In this document: positions 34,531 to 42,235 of the stretch, one piece after another
Position numbering within the stretch: position 1 is the stretch's first letter
Layout: every line of letters begins with the position of its first letter
Source: Mucilaginibacter geliditolerans
Lineage (GTDB): Bacteria; Bacteroidota; Bacteroidia; Sphingobacteriales; Sphingobacteriaceae
Length of the DNA: 64,000 nucleotides
NCBI RefSeq assembly: GCF_014200495.1
Contig: NZ_JACHBY010000005.1
Span: 372,001-436,000 of the forward strand
Reading direction: 5' to 3'
Notes under the pieces: model-generated
The model's input: only the letters and a program-made list of their open reading frames with translations
Told to the model about the DNA's origin: nothing
Databases searched by the model: none
Translations under genes and position numbers: made by a program

Positions 34531-35028
34531 ATGTATACTATCAGAAAAGCAACTACAACCGACACTGAAACCATTATTCAAATAGCCGAAACAACCTGGT
34601 GGGTAGCCTACTCACCAATATTGGAAGAAGAACAGATCCGCTTTATGCTGGATGAGATCTACACGGCAGAAAAGATCAGCAACCAGATCGAAAATAACAT
34701 ACAAACTTATTTAATGCTATTGGAAGATGAACAGCCTGTGGCTTTCGCGGCATTTTCTCCGCGCGAGGATGATGTGGATATTTATAAATTGCATAAACTC
34801 TATTGTCTGCCTGTTACACAAGGCAAAGGATACGGTAAAATATTGATTGACGCGGTAAGCAATGAGGTTTTAAAAGCCGGAAAACACATCCTCGAACTAA
34901 ATGTGAACCGCTATAACAAGGCCAAAAGCTTTTATGAAAAGATGGGCTTTAGCGAGGCTTACCAGGAAGATATCCCCATTGGGCCATATTTTATGAACGA
35001 CTATGTGATGAGAAAAGAATTGAAATAA
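34531..35028 (+). CDS. GNAT-family N-acetyltransferase
   Basis: The 165-residue protein uses acetyl-CoA to acetylate an unknown amine. LHKLYCLPVTQGKGYGKIL (about 90-108) is the acetyl-CoA loop, and LNVNRYNKAKSFYEKMGF is the family's C-terminal motif. No regulator or partner lies nearby, so the substrate cannot be guessed. Confidence 0.88.
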   Translation: MYTIRKATTTDTETIIQIAETTWWVAYSPILEEEQIRFMLDEIYTAEKISNQIENNIQTYLMLLEDEQPVAFAAFSPREDDVDIYKLHKLYCLPVTQGKGYGKILIDAVSNEVLKAGKHILELNVNRYNKAKSFYEKMGFSEAYQEDIPIGPYFMNDYVMRKELK

Positions 35029-35055
35029 TATTGCTAACCATTAACCTTAAAGTAT

Positions 35056-36939
35056 ATGAACAAAGGCTTGTTGACTTTCCTGTTTAGTTTTTTGACCGCT
35101 TTTATGTGCCTTGCACAAGCGCCGCAATTAATACCCCAGCCGGTATCGCTAAAAACTTATCCCGGCCATTTTAAGTTAAGCCGACAAACCAGTATCATTA
35201 TACCCACAGGCGATCCCGAGGTTAAAAGGATAGGCAATTTATTAGCCGGTATGCTTAATGCACCAACCGGGTTTACTATTCCGGTAACTACCGTTAATAA
35301 AACAGGTATAGCCATTCATTTAAAACTGAACAAGATAGCCGACCCCACAATCGGCGAAGAGGGGTATACGCTAAAAGTTACCACCACACGTATAACTATT
35401 GCCGCTAACGATGATAAGGGCCTGTTTTACGGTATACAAACCTTAGTACAGTTATTGCCGCCGGATATTGAATCGAGAACGCAGGTTACGGGCATTGCCT
35501 GGAGCATCCCAGCGGTTGATATTAATGATTATCCACGTTTCGGCTGGCGGGGATTGATGCTGGATGTAAGCCGCCATTACTTCCCTAAACAGGTGGTTAA
35601 GGATTATATTGATGAGATGGCCAAATACAAATACAATGTATTTCACTGGCACCTTTCAGATGATAATGGCTGGCGTATCGAGATAAAGAGCCTGCCGCAG
35701 TTAACCCGTGTTGGTGCATGGCGTGTAATGCGTACCGGGCCGTTCAATGGCTCAATGCAGGTACCACAACCGGGAGAGAAAACTCCTTATGGCGGTTTTT
35801 ATACACAGGATGATGTGCGCGAGATTATTAAATACGCGCAGGACAGATACATTACTATTCTTCCTGAGATAGATGTGCCGGCGCATAGTTTGGCCATGAT
35901 CGCCTCGTTCCCTAACTTGTCATGTACCCAGCGGCAATACCCGGTTAACCCCGGCAGCAGTTTTTATACGAAGGAGGATAACGTGCTTTGTGTAGGTAAT
36001 GATTCCACTTACATGATCCTGGATAAGGTTTTTACCGAGATAGCACAACTGTTCCCTTGTAAATATATCCACATAGGGGGTGATGAGGCTTATAAAGGTT
36101 TTTGGGATAAATGCCCGAAATGCCAGGCTTTAATGAAGCGCGAAAACCTGAAAAATGTCGAAGAATTACAAAGCTATTTTGTAAAACGTATAGAGCAGAT
36201 TGTAGAGTCAAAAGGTAAGAAACTAATAGGTTGGGATGAGATATTGGAGGGCGGACTAGCGCCATCGGCAACAGTAATGAGCTGGCGAGGTATGGATGGC
36301 GGCATTCAGGCTGCAAAAATGGGCCATCAGGTGATAATGACCCCATCGGGTAGCTGCTATCTCGATCTTTACCAGGGCGATCCATTGGTAGAGCCGGCTA
36401 CCTATGGTAAGCTTTTTTTAAATAATGCTTATGATTTTGAACCTGTTCCGGAAGGCGTTGACGCAAAACTCATTTTAGGCGGACAAGGGAACCTGTGGAC
36501 AGAATCGATAACTGATGAGCGCCAGGTAGAGTATATGACCTGGCCACGCGCTATGGCATTGGCAGAAATTTTATGGTCGCCGAAAACTGAGCGCCATTTT
36601 GATGAGTTTGTGCATAGAGTGGAAACGCATTTTAAACGTTTGGATGCCGCTGATATTAAATACGCTACCAGTATGTATGACCCGATTATTGGTGGGACAA
36701 GGGTGCCCGGCGATACCTCACTCAAAGTGAAACTGGGGACACAGCTTAGTAAGCTTGATATTTATTATACGTTTGATACCAGCATTCCCGATAACCATTC
36801 ACTGAAATATGCTAACGTGCCCCTGGCTATCCCAAATGGCGCCACTGAAATAAGAGTGGTTACCTATCGTGATAATAAACCAATCGGTAAACAAATAAAT
36901 GTAGTGTTAAAAGATTTGGCGAAGAAGAAAGCGGAATAA
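35056..36939 (+). CDS. Beta-N-acetylhexosaminidase, GH20
   Basis: This exported enzyme (627 residues) removes terminal N-acetylhexosamines. A signal peptide (1-20) is followed by a GH20b domain (about 25-150). The catalytic (beta/alpha)8 domain begins WRGLMLDVSRHYFP and contains the acid pair HIGGDEAYKGFW (Asp343-Glu344). The remaining C-terminal part (about 530-627) is beta-rich, resembling the CHB_HEX_C-type ending. Chitin- or glycan-derived GlcNAc is the likely product. No SusC/SusD genes are nearby, so it is not part of a visible polysaccharide utilisation locus. Confidence 0.95.
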   Translation: MNKGLLTFLFSFLTAFMCLAQAPQLIPQPVSLKTYPGHFKLSRQTSIIIPTGDPEVKRIGNLLAGMLNAPTGFTIPVTTVNKTGIAIHLKLNKIADPTIGEEGYTLKVTTTRITIAANDDKGLFYGIQTLVQLLPPDIESRTQVTGIAWSIPAVDINDYPRFGWRGLMLDVSRHYFPKQVVKDYIDEMAKYKYNVFHWHLSDDNGWRIEIKSLPQLTRVGAWRVMRTGPFNGSMQVPQPGEKTPYGGFYTQDDVREIIKYAQDRYITILPEIDVPAHSLAMIASFPNLSCTQRQYPVNPGSSFYTKEDNVLCVGNDSTYMILDKVFTEIAQLFPCKYIHIGGDEAYKGFWDKCPKCQALMKRENLKNVEELQSYFVKRIEQIVESKGKKLIGWDEILEGGLAPSATVMSWRGMDGGIQAAKMGHQVIMTPSGSCYLDLYQGDPLVEPATYGKLFLNNAYDFEPVPEGVDAKLILGGQGNLWTESITDERQVEYMTWPRAMALAEILWSPKTERHFDEFVHRVETHFKRLDAADIKYATSMYDPIIGGTRVPGDTSLKVKLGTQLSKLDIYYTFDTSIPDNHSLKYANVPLAIPNGATEIRVVTYRDNKPIGKQINVVLKDLAKKKAE

Positions 36940-36946
36940 AAGCTAA

Positions 36947-37027
36947 TGTCATTTCGACGAGGAACGAGGAGAAATCTTCTGCTTCGGATGTGGAGCAGAA
37001 GATTTCTCGCTATCGCTCGAAATGACA
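36947..37027. repeat. Family B palindrome (AGAAATCTTCTGC variant), copy 1
   Basis: TGTCATTTCGA and TCGAAATGACA form the ends; GAGAAATCTTCTGC and GCAGAAGATTTCTC form the inner arms. Bases 36965-37047 are an 83-base direct copy, with three mismatches, of 37611-37693. Confidence 0.9.
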
Positions 37028-37067
37028 ATAGGCTATTTCGCTTTTATAGTAATGTCCCATAATTTAG

Positions 37068-37128
37068 CGCAAGTCTTGTGCGCTTGGCTGTGAGTTGATG
37101 ACTTGTGCTATTGCAGTTTATTTTTTGC
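37068..37128. repeat. Family C repeat, copy 2
   Basis: ATTTAGCGCAAGTCTTGTGC followed by GATGACTTGTGCTATTGCAG repeats the order seen at 5416-5460. Confidence 0.75.
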
Positions 37129-37131
37129 CTT

Positions 37132-37563
37132 TTAAAGTTGATTTAGCTTTTTCACCAGATATTTCCTCGATTCCTGATATCCCTGCCGGTCATAAAAGCG
37201 ATGTGCATCTTCCCTCCGTATATGGCAATGCACAAATATCCTGTCACATTTTCGTTCAGCTGCCAATCTGGTACAGTATTCTTCAAGCTTGGCCCCAATG
37301 CGTTCGCCCCGAACATTTTCATCTACGGCTAAGTAGCTGATATTGGCGAAATCACCGGTCAAAGCGATCTGCGGAACAAAATGTATAGAGATCATTCCAA
37401 CTGCCTTTCCCTGTTTTTCATAAACTAACAAAATCTGGTCTGGGTGATCGAGCAGTAAAGGCAACTTCTCCTCCACGAAACCATCTGGTGTAGGATAGTC
37501 CAACTGTTCAAGCAAATTCCGGATAGCTTCTGCGTCAGATATTTTGGCGTTTCTGATACTCAT
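37132..37563 (-). CDS. GNAT-family N-acetyltransferase
   Basis: The 143-residue acetyltransferase has acetyl-CoA loop ENVRGERIGAKLEEY (about 88-102) and the final RREDAHRFYDRQGYQESRKY. The substrate is unknown. The gene lies between two direct 83-base repeats and two family C repeats, so the whole segment (37048-37610) may have been inserted or duplicated as a unit between the GH20 and GH2 genes. Confidence 0.88.
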   Translation of the reverse strand: MSIRNAKISDAEAIRNLLEQLDYPTPDGFVEEKLPLLLDHPDQILLVYEKQGKAVGMISIHFVPQIALTGDFANISYLAVDENVRGERIGAKLEEYCTRLAAERKCDRIFVHCHIRREDAHRFYDRQGYQESRKYLVKKLNQL

Positions 37564-37573
37564 ATTGTTTTAT

Positions 37574-37605
37574 CATAATTTAGCGCAAGACTTGCGCTAT
37601 CGCAG
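37574..37605. repeat. Family C repeat, copy 3 (short)
   Basis: AATTTAGCGCAAGACTTGCGCT ends in TATCGCAG and matches the outer core of the other two copies without their middle. Confidence 0.7.
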
Positions 37606-37610
37606 GGAAA

Positions 37611-37673
37611 CGAGGAGAAATCTTCTGCTTTGGATATGGAGCAGAAGATTTCTCGCTATCACTCGAAATGACA
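37611..37673. repeat. Family B palindrome, copy 2
   Basis: Inner arms GAGAAATCTTCTGC and GCAGAAGATTTCTC flank a short loop. The direct copy match to 36965-37047 runs through the end of the GH2 gene. Confidence 0.9.
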
Positions 37674-37678
37674 ATAGG

Positions 37679-40114
37679 CTATTTCGCTTTTATCGTAATA
37701 GTAGCTGGTTGTAACCCATCCGCGGTAGCGGTAAAAGTAATATTACCCGGCGTTTCTTTTGCCTGAACAATAGCTAGTGCCAGGCCGTTGAATGCCTTGC
37801 GGTAATCAGCTTTGAATGGGTCATGACTTACCGGATCGCCGTTGTCAACACTGGCAATAAACGCGTTGCCGTTGATTTTAAAGTTTACCAGGTTGCTGGC
37901 ATCAGGAACAACATTGCCGTCCTTATCCAATATCTTCACGGTAACAAACGACAGGTCCTTACCATCAGCATTAATTGTGCTTCTGTCGGCGCTCAGCTCA
38001 ATTTTAGCAGGTTTGCCCGCGGTATGAATTTCCTGTGTTAATACCACTTTTCCATCCTTGCGCGATACAGCTTTTAAGGTGCCCGGCTCAAATTTCAAGC
38101 GCCACATTACATGCAGGTCATCGCCGGTTTTCTTTTGTATGCCGACAGATTTTCCGTTAACATACAGTTCCACTTCATCGGCGTGGTTATAATAGGCCCA
38201 AATGTCAATAGTTTGACCCGGTGTCCAGTTCCAGTGCGGGAAGATGTGCAATACCGGTTTATTGGTCCATTCGCTTTGGTACATGTAGTACACATCCTTA
38301 GGGAAGCCAGCCAAATCTATAATACCAAAATAAGAGCTGCGTGATGGCCATGAGTATGGCGTAGGTTCGCCCAGATAATCCCATCCGGTCCAGATAAAGA
38401 AGCCCGACAGCATATCATATTTCTTTATCACTTTCCATGTAGCCTCATGGGTTGAACCCCATGGTGGTCGCACATTATCATAGGCTGATACCGTATTATC
38501 GGCATTGCCAACAAATTTATCATCACCCCTCGAAGGCCATATTCTTATACTGTCTGATGGCATATCATAATGCCCACGGGTTTGCAGATCGGAAGTTGTT
38601 TCCGTAGCGATGAATTTTTTACCCGGATAACGGTCATGAAATTTTGCGTAATCGTATTCATGGTAGTTATAACCTATCAGGTCAATAGCGCCTGATTTTA
38701 CGATCTTATTGTTGGTATCAGGGCGGTCATTTGCGGTAGTAATAGGGCGGGTTTTATCCAGACTGTGAACTATCGCCGCCAAATCAGGTGCTATGCGTAA
38801 TGCGCTGGTATCAGCCTGTTGCGGTATCTCGTTACCAATGCTCCAGATGATCACGCTTGGGTGATTCCTGTCGCGTAATACCTGATCTTCCAGATCGCGT
38901 TTATGCCATTGTTTAAAATACAAATGGTAATCATATTTAACTTTTGCCCATTCCCAGCAATCAAATGCTTCATCCATCACAATAAAGCCCATTTTATCGG
39001 TCAGTTCCAATAGCTCAGGTGTCGGTGGATTATGCGAGGTGCGTATGGCATTACAGCCCATTTCCTTTAATTCCTGCAGCTGGCGTTCCAAAGCACGGTA
39101 GTTTAATGCTGAGCCTAAACTGCCCAGGTCATGGTGGTCACACACACCTAATATTTTTATATGCTTGCCATTTAAAGAGAAGCCTTTATCCGCATCAAAA
39201 TTAAAATAACGGATACCAAGCGGGGTGGTATAGTCATCAACCACGGCGCCATTAACTAATACTTTGGTAACTGCTTTATATAGATAAGGATGATCAACCG
39301 CCCATAAAACCGGGGTTTTAACGGTTAAAGTTTGATCTGAAAGGATCACAGAATCTTTCAACTCAGCATTAGGGATAATGCTGCCATATTCCGCAACCGA
39401 TTTCCCCGCGGCATCATAAATAGAAGTTTTTACGGTAATATTTGCTGCATCGCCGGCATTCTTTATCCTCACCTTTAAATTAACTTTAGCGGATTGCGCG
39501 CTCACTTCAGGCGTAGTAATATAAGTTCCCCAATGGTCGATAGCTGTTTTGCCGGTAGTAACCAACCACACATTCCTGTATATGCCCGAACCTGAATACC
39601 AGCGTGAATTTGGCTGAACAGAGTTGTCAACCTTTACGGCAATAGTGTTTTGCCCGCCAAAGTTTAAATAAGGCGTAAGCTCATAGCGGAACGAGATATA
39701 ACCATTAGGCCTGAAACCCAGTTTATGACCGTTTATCCAAACGGTACTTTTTTGGTAAACGCCATCAAAATCAATATAAATAAGTTTGCTTTTTGCCGAT
39801 ACAGGTACAGTAAATGTTTTACGGTACCAGCCAATACCACCCGGTAAAGCGCCGCCTTCGGGGGTAGCTTTGTTTTCTTTGCTGAATGTGCCTTCAACGC
39901 TCCAGTCGTGAGGCAGGTTAAGCACGCGCCAGTTGGCATCGGTAAATGTAGATTGTTCCGCATTGGTAGTATCGCCTAAATGAAAATGCCAGCCTTTATC
40001 AAAATCGATGATTGACCTAACCTGGGCAGATGATTTAAGTGTAAAAAGTACAGAGACTAAAAGCAGGAAAGATAGCTTCCCGACCCCGCATAAAAAGGCT
40101 TTTATTGCTGGCAT
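37679..40114 (-). CDS. Glycoside hydrolase family 2 (beta-galactosidase-like)
   Basis: This exported hydrolase, 811 residues from the ATG at 40114 where the signal peptide starts, has the GH2 layout. A jelly-roll domain (WYRKTFTVP, then VWINGHKLGFRPNGYISFRY) is followed by an immunoglobulin-like domain and a TIM barrel with the acid/base Glu in IWSIGNEIPQQ and the likely nucleophile Glu in FIATETTSD. A DUF4982-type region and an Ig-like domain end the protein. The substrate could be a beta-galactoside or related glycan. Upstream starts up to 40174 would precede the signal peptide and are less likely. Confidence 0.92.
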   Translation of the reverse strand: MPAIKAFLCGVGKLSFLLLVSVLFTLKSSAQVRSIIDFDKGWHFHLGDTTNAEQSTFTDANWRVLNLPHDWSVEGTFSKENKATPEGGALPGGIGWYRKTFTVPVSAKSKLIYIDFDGVYQKSTVWINGHKLGFRPNGYISFRYELTPYLNFGGQNTIAVKVDNSVQPNSRWYSGSGIYRNVWLVTTGKTAIDHWGTYITTPEVSAQSAKVNLKVRIKNAGDAANITVKTSIYDAAGKSVAEYGSIIPNAELKDSVILSDQTLTVKTPVLWAVDHPYLYKAVTKVLVNGAVVDDYTTPLGIRYFNFDADKGFSLNGKHIKILGVCDHHDLGSLGSALNYRALERQLQELKEMGCNAIRTSHNPPTPELLELTDKMGFIVMDEAFDCWEWAKVKYDYHLYFKQWHKRDLEDQVLRDRNHPSVIIWSIGNEIPQQADTSALRIAPDLAAIVHSLDKTRPITTANDRPDTNNKIVKSGAIDLIGYNYHEYDYAKFHDRYPGKKFIATETTSDLQTRGHYDMPSDSIRIWPSRGDDKFVGNADNTVSAYDNVRPPWGSTHEATWKVIKKYDMLSGFFIWTGWDYLGEPTPYSWPSRSSYFGIIDLAGFPKDVYYMYQSEWTNKPVLHIFPHWNWTPGQTIDIWAYYNHADEVELYVNGKSVGIQKKTGDDLHVMWRLKFEPGTLKAVSRKDGKVVLTQEIHTAGKPAKIELSADRSTINADGKDLSFVTVKILDKDGNVVPDASNLVNFKINGNAFIASVDNGDPVSHDPFKADYRKAFNGLALAIVQAKETPGNITFTATADGLQPATITIKAK

Positions 40115-40209
40115 AATTGGTTGTTTTGATAAAATGTATAAACGACAGTAAATTTGCATTATTAATTGCAACATATCAAAATTAAACTGTTATAAAATGT
40201 TTTAAACAA

Positions 40210-40239
40210 AAATGCCCCGGTATTATTACCGGGGCATTT
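40210..40239 (-). terminator. Terminator after the DoxX-like gene
   Basis: AAATGCCCCGGTA and its complement form a perfect stem, followed on the minus strand by a T-rich run. It lies 27 bases past the DoxX-like stop codon. Confidence 0.8.
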
Positions 40240-40265
40240 ATTGATTGTTATATAATTAAACTGTT

Positions 40266-40652
40266 TTATACAACAGGCGAAGTGGTGAATACGCCTGTGT
40301 AATATTTTCGATAGGCATAGCCTAAAAACAAATTAATGAGCAGCATAGGGCCGGCCATAACTAAACCAGATGGTTCAAGAAAGGCATGGAATAAAAATAT
40401 ATTCAGCGTAACAGGGAATATGATCAGTAAAAAGAAAGCTGTGTATTTGTTGATAAGCAGGAATAAGCCGCAAATGGTTTCCGTAGCTTTTAAGAAAGCG
40501 AAAAAGTAGCCGGAAGCAAATAGCCCTTTATCGAATTCACCGGCAGGGCCGGGTGGAACTGTTGTTGGTAAAAGATGCAAGAAATAAGCCAGACCGAATC
40601 CGAAGAAAATAAGGCCGAGCAATGAGCGGGTGATTAATACTGCAATTTTCAT
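40266..40652 (-). CDS. DoxX-like membrane protein
   Basis: The 128-residue protein has four hydrophobic segments (about 7-27, 45-65, 70-90, 98-115) and the DoxX-like layout. Such proteins occur in the cytoplasmic membrane; some are linked to thiol or oxidative stress handling, but the function here is unproven. The gene has its own terminator and a possible promoter box 57 bases upstream, divergent from msrA. Confidence 0.8.
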   Translation of the reverse strand: MKIAVLITRSLLGLIFFGFGLAYFLHLLPTTVPPGPAGEFDKGLFASGYFFAFLKATETICGLFLLINKYTAFFLLIIFPVTLNIFLFHAFLEPSGLVMAGPMLLINLFLGYAYRKYYTGVFTTSPVV

Positions 40653-40709
40653 AATTCAGGATTTTAATGAATGTTTAAACATCTAATTTAGTAACTATAT
40701 TGACATAAT

Positions 40710-40717
40710 CAAATATA
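40710..40717 (-). promoter_or_regulatory. Bacteroidota -7 box (TATATTTG) before the DoxX-like gene
   Basis: This matches TAnnTTTG on the minus strand in the gap between the divergent DoxX-like gene and msrA. Confidence 0.45.
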
Positions 40718-40765
40718 AATATCTTTCTAAATCAAAAGAGTGGTAAATTCGTATTTAACATTACT

Positions 40766-41311
40766 ATGAATATTCAAACAATAACATTCGGCAACGGGTG
40801 CTTCTGGTGTACAGAAGCTATATTTCAAACAGTTAAGGGCGTTAAAAAAGTAACCTCGGGTTATATGGGCGGGCATGTTGACCATCCAACTTACAAACAG
40901 GTATGCACAGGTACTACCGGCCACGCAGAAGTAACCCAGGTTGAGTATGACGCCGATGAAATATCACTGGATGAGATACTGCTAATATTCTTCAGAACGC
41001 ATAACCCAACAACTTTAAACCGACAGGGTAATGACGTGGGCACGCAATACCGTTCAGCTATATTTTATACCAATGAGCAGCAAAAGGAACAGGCAGAGGC
41101 CATGATAAAAAAACTAACTGAAGAGCATGTTTTTGATGCCCCTATTGTTACCGAAGTAACCCCGGCAAGTGAATTTTACGTAGCCGAAGATTACCATCAG
41201 AATTATTTCCAGGAGAACGGTAATCAACCCTATTGCTCATTTGTGATCCAGCCCAAACTGCACAAGTTTGCTAAAGAGTTTACCGAAAAAATAAAGCCCG
41301 AGTTGTTATAA
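40766..41311 (+). CDS. msrA: Peptide methionine sulfoxide reductase MsrA
   Basis: MsrA repairs methionine S-sulfoxide in proteins. The 181 residues carry the catalytic motif GCFWCTE (Cys12) and the family block YMGGHVDHPTYKQVCTGTTG. DVGTQYRSAIFY and YHQNYF follow in the expected order. The resolving Cys is uncertain; no C-terminal Cys pair is seen. There is no signal peptide. A small gap of 25 bases precedes the e(P4)-type phosphatase gene. Confidence 0.96.
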   Translation: MNIQTITFGNGCFWCTEAIFQTVKGVKKVTSGYMGGHVDHPTYKQVCTGTTGHAEVTQVEYDADEISLDEILLIFFRTHNPTTLNRQGNDVGTQYRSAIFYTNEQQKEQAEAMIKKLTEEHVFDAPIVTEVTPASEFYVAEDYHQNYFQENGNQPYCSFVIQPKLHKFAKEFTEKIKPELL

Positions 41312-41336
41312 GCCGCTCATTTGTGATATTTGCAGC

Positions 41337-42143
41337 ATGAGAAAATGGCATAACTATTTACTGGCGGGTGTTATATTGCTGAATGCCTGTTCATCATCAA
41401 AAAAAGTAACCAGCGGCACCTCTACTGTAAATAATGGCAAGGTATGGGCATCGCTATGGCAGCAACAGGCTGCTGAATACAAAGCATTATGTTTCCAGGC
41501 TTACAATATCGCAAAGCAAAGGGTTGACGAAGCTGTAAAACAAACCCCGGCCAAACCATACGCGGTTATTACCGATATAGATGAAACGCTATTGGATAAC
41601 AGCCCTTATGATGCCCAGCGTGCCATCAATAATCTGGATTATACCTCAACAACCTGGAAAACCTGGACAGCAAAAGGTATAGCCGACACCGTACCCGGTG
41701 CTTCGGCTTTCTTTAAATACGCCGCATCAAAAGGGGTAGAGGTTTTTTACATTACTAACCGTGATGAGGATGAGCGTGCCGGCACATTAAAAAATCTGCA
41801 ACTTTACAATCTGCCTAATGCCGATGACGCGCATTTAATATTAAGACCGGGCCACAACTCCAGTAAGGAAAGCCGCAGGCAGGACGTGCTTAAAACACAT
41901 ACCGTTATTCTTTTATGTGGCGATAACCTGGCCGATTTTGATGCTTTGTATGATAATAAACCCACTCTACAAGGCAGGCAGGATGCCACCAATAAACTGA
42001 TACAGGAATTTGGCAGCCGGTATATTGTACTGCCCAATGCCTCCTATGGCGATTGGGAAAGCGCTTTGTTTAACTTCAATTATAAACTCACTACCGCTCA
42101 AAAAGATTCTATAATAAAAGCTCAGCTAAAGCTGGATAAGTAG
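41337..42143 (+). CDS. Acid phosphatase lipoprotein, e(P4)/class B HAD family
   Basis: The 268-residue precursor has a lipoprotein signal peptide ending LLNACSS (lipobox Cys18), so the protein is anchored to a membrane outside the cytoplasm. The HAD nucleophile motif is ITDIDETLLDNSPY, followed by FYITNRDEDER and a later GDNLADFDALYD. Proteins of the H. influenzae e(P4) type dephosphorylate nucleotides for uptake. The gene follows msrA by 25 bases but is probably functionally separate. Confidence 0.92.
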   Translation: MRKWHNYLLAGVILLNACSSSKKVTSGTSTVNNGKVWASLWQQQAAEYKALCFQAYNIAKQRVDEAVKQTPAKPYAVITDIDETLLDNSPYDAQRAINNLDYTSTTWKTWTAKGIADTVPGASAFFKYAASKGVEVFYITNRDEDERAGTLKNLQLYNLPNADDAHLILRPGHNSSKESRRQDVLKTHTVILLCGDNLADFDALYDNKPTLQGRQDATNKLIQEFGSRYIVLPNASYGDWESALFNFNYKLTTAQKDSIIKAQLKLDK

Positions 42144-42235
42144 ATTAATCTGTATCTTGTATTAAGTTTTTGTTAACAGCCTATATCGCTAAAAAGCAAT
42201 GCCTACTTTTGGCTGGTCTTTTGATTGATCTCACT

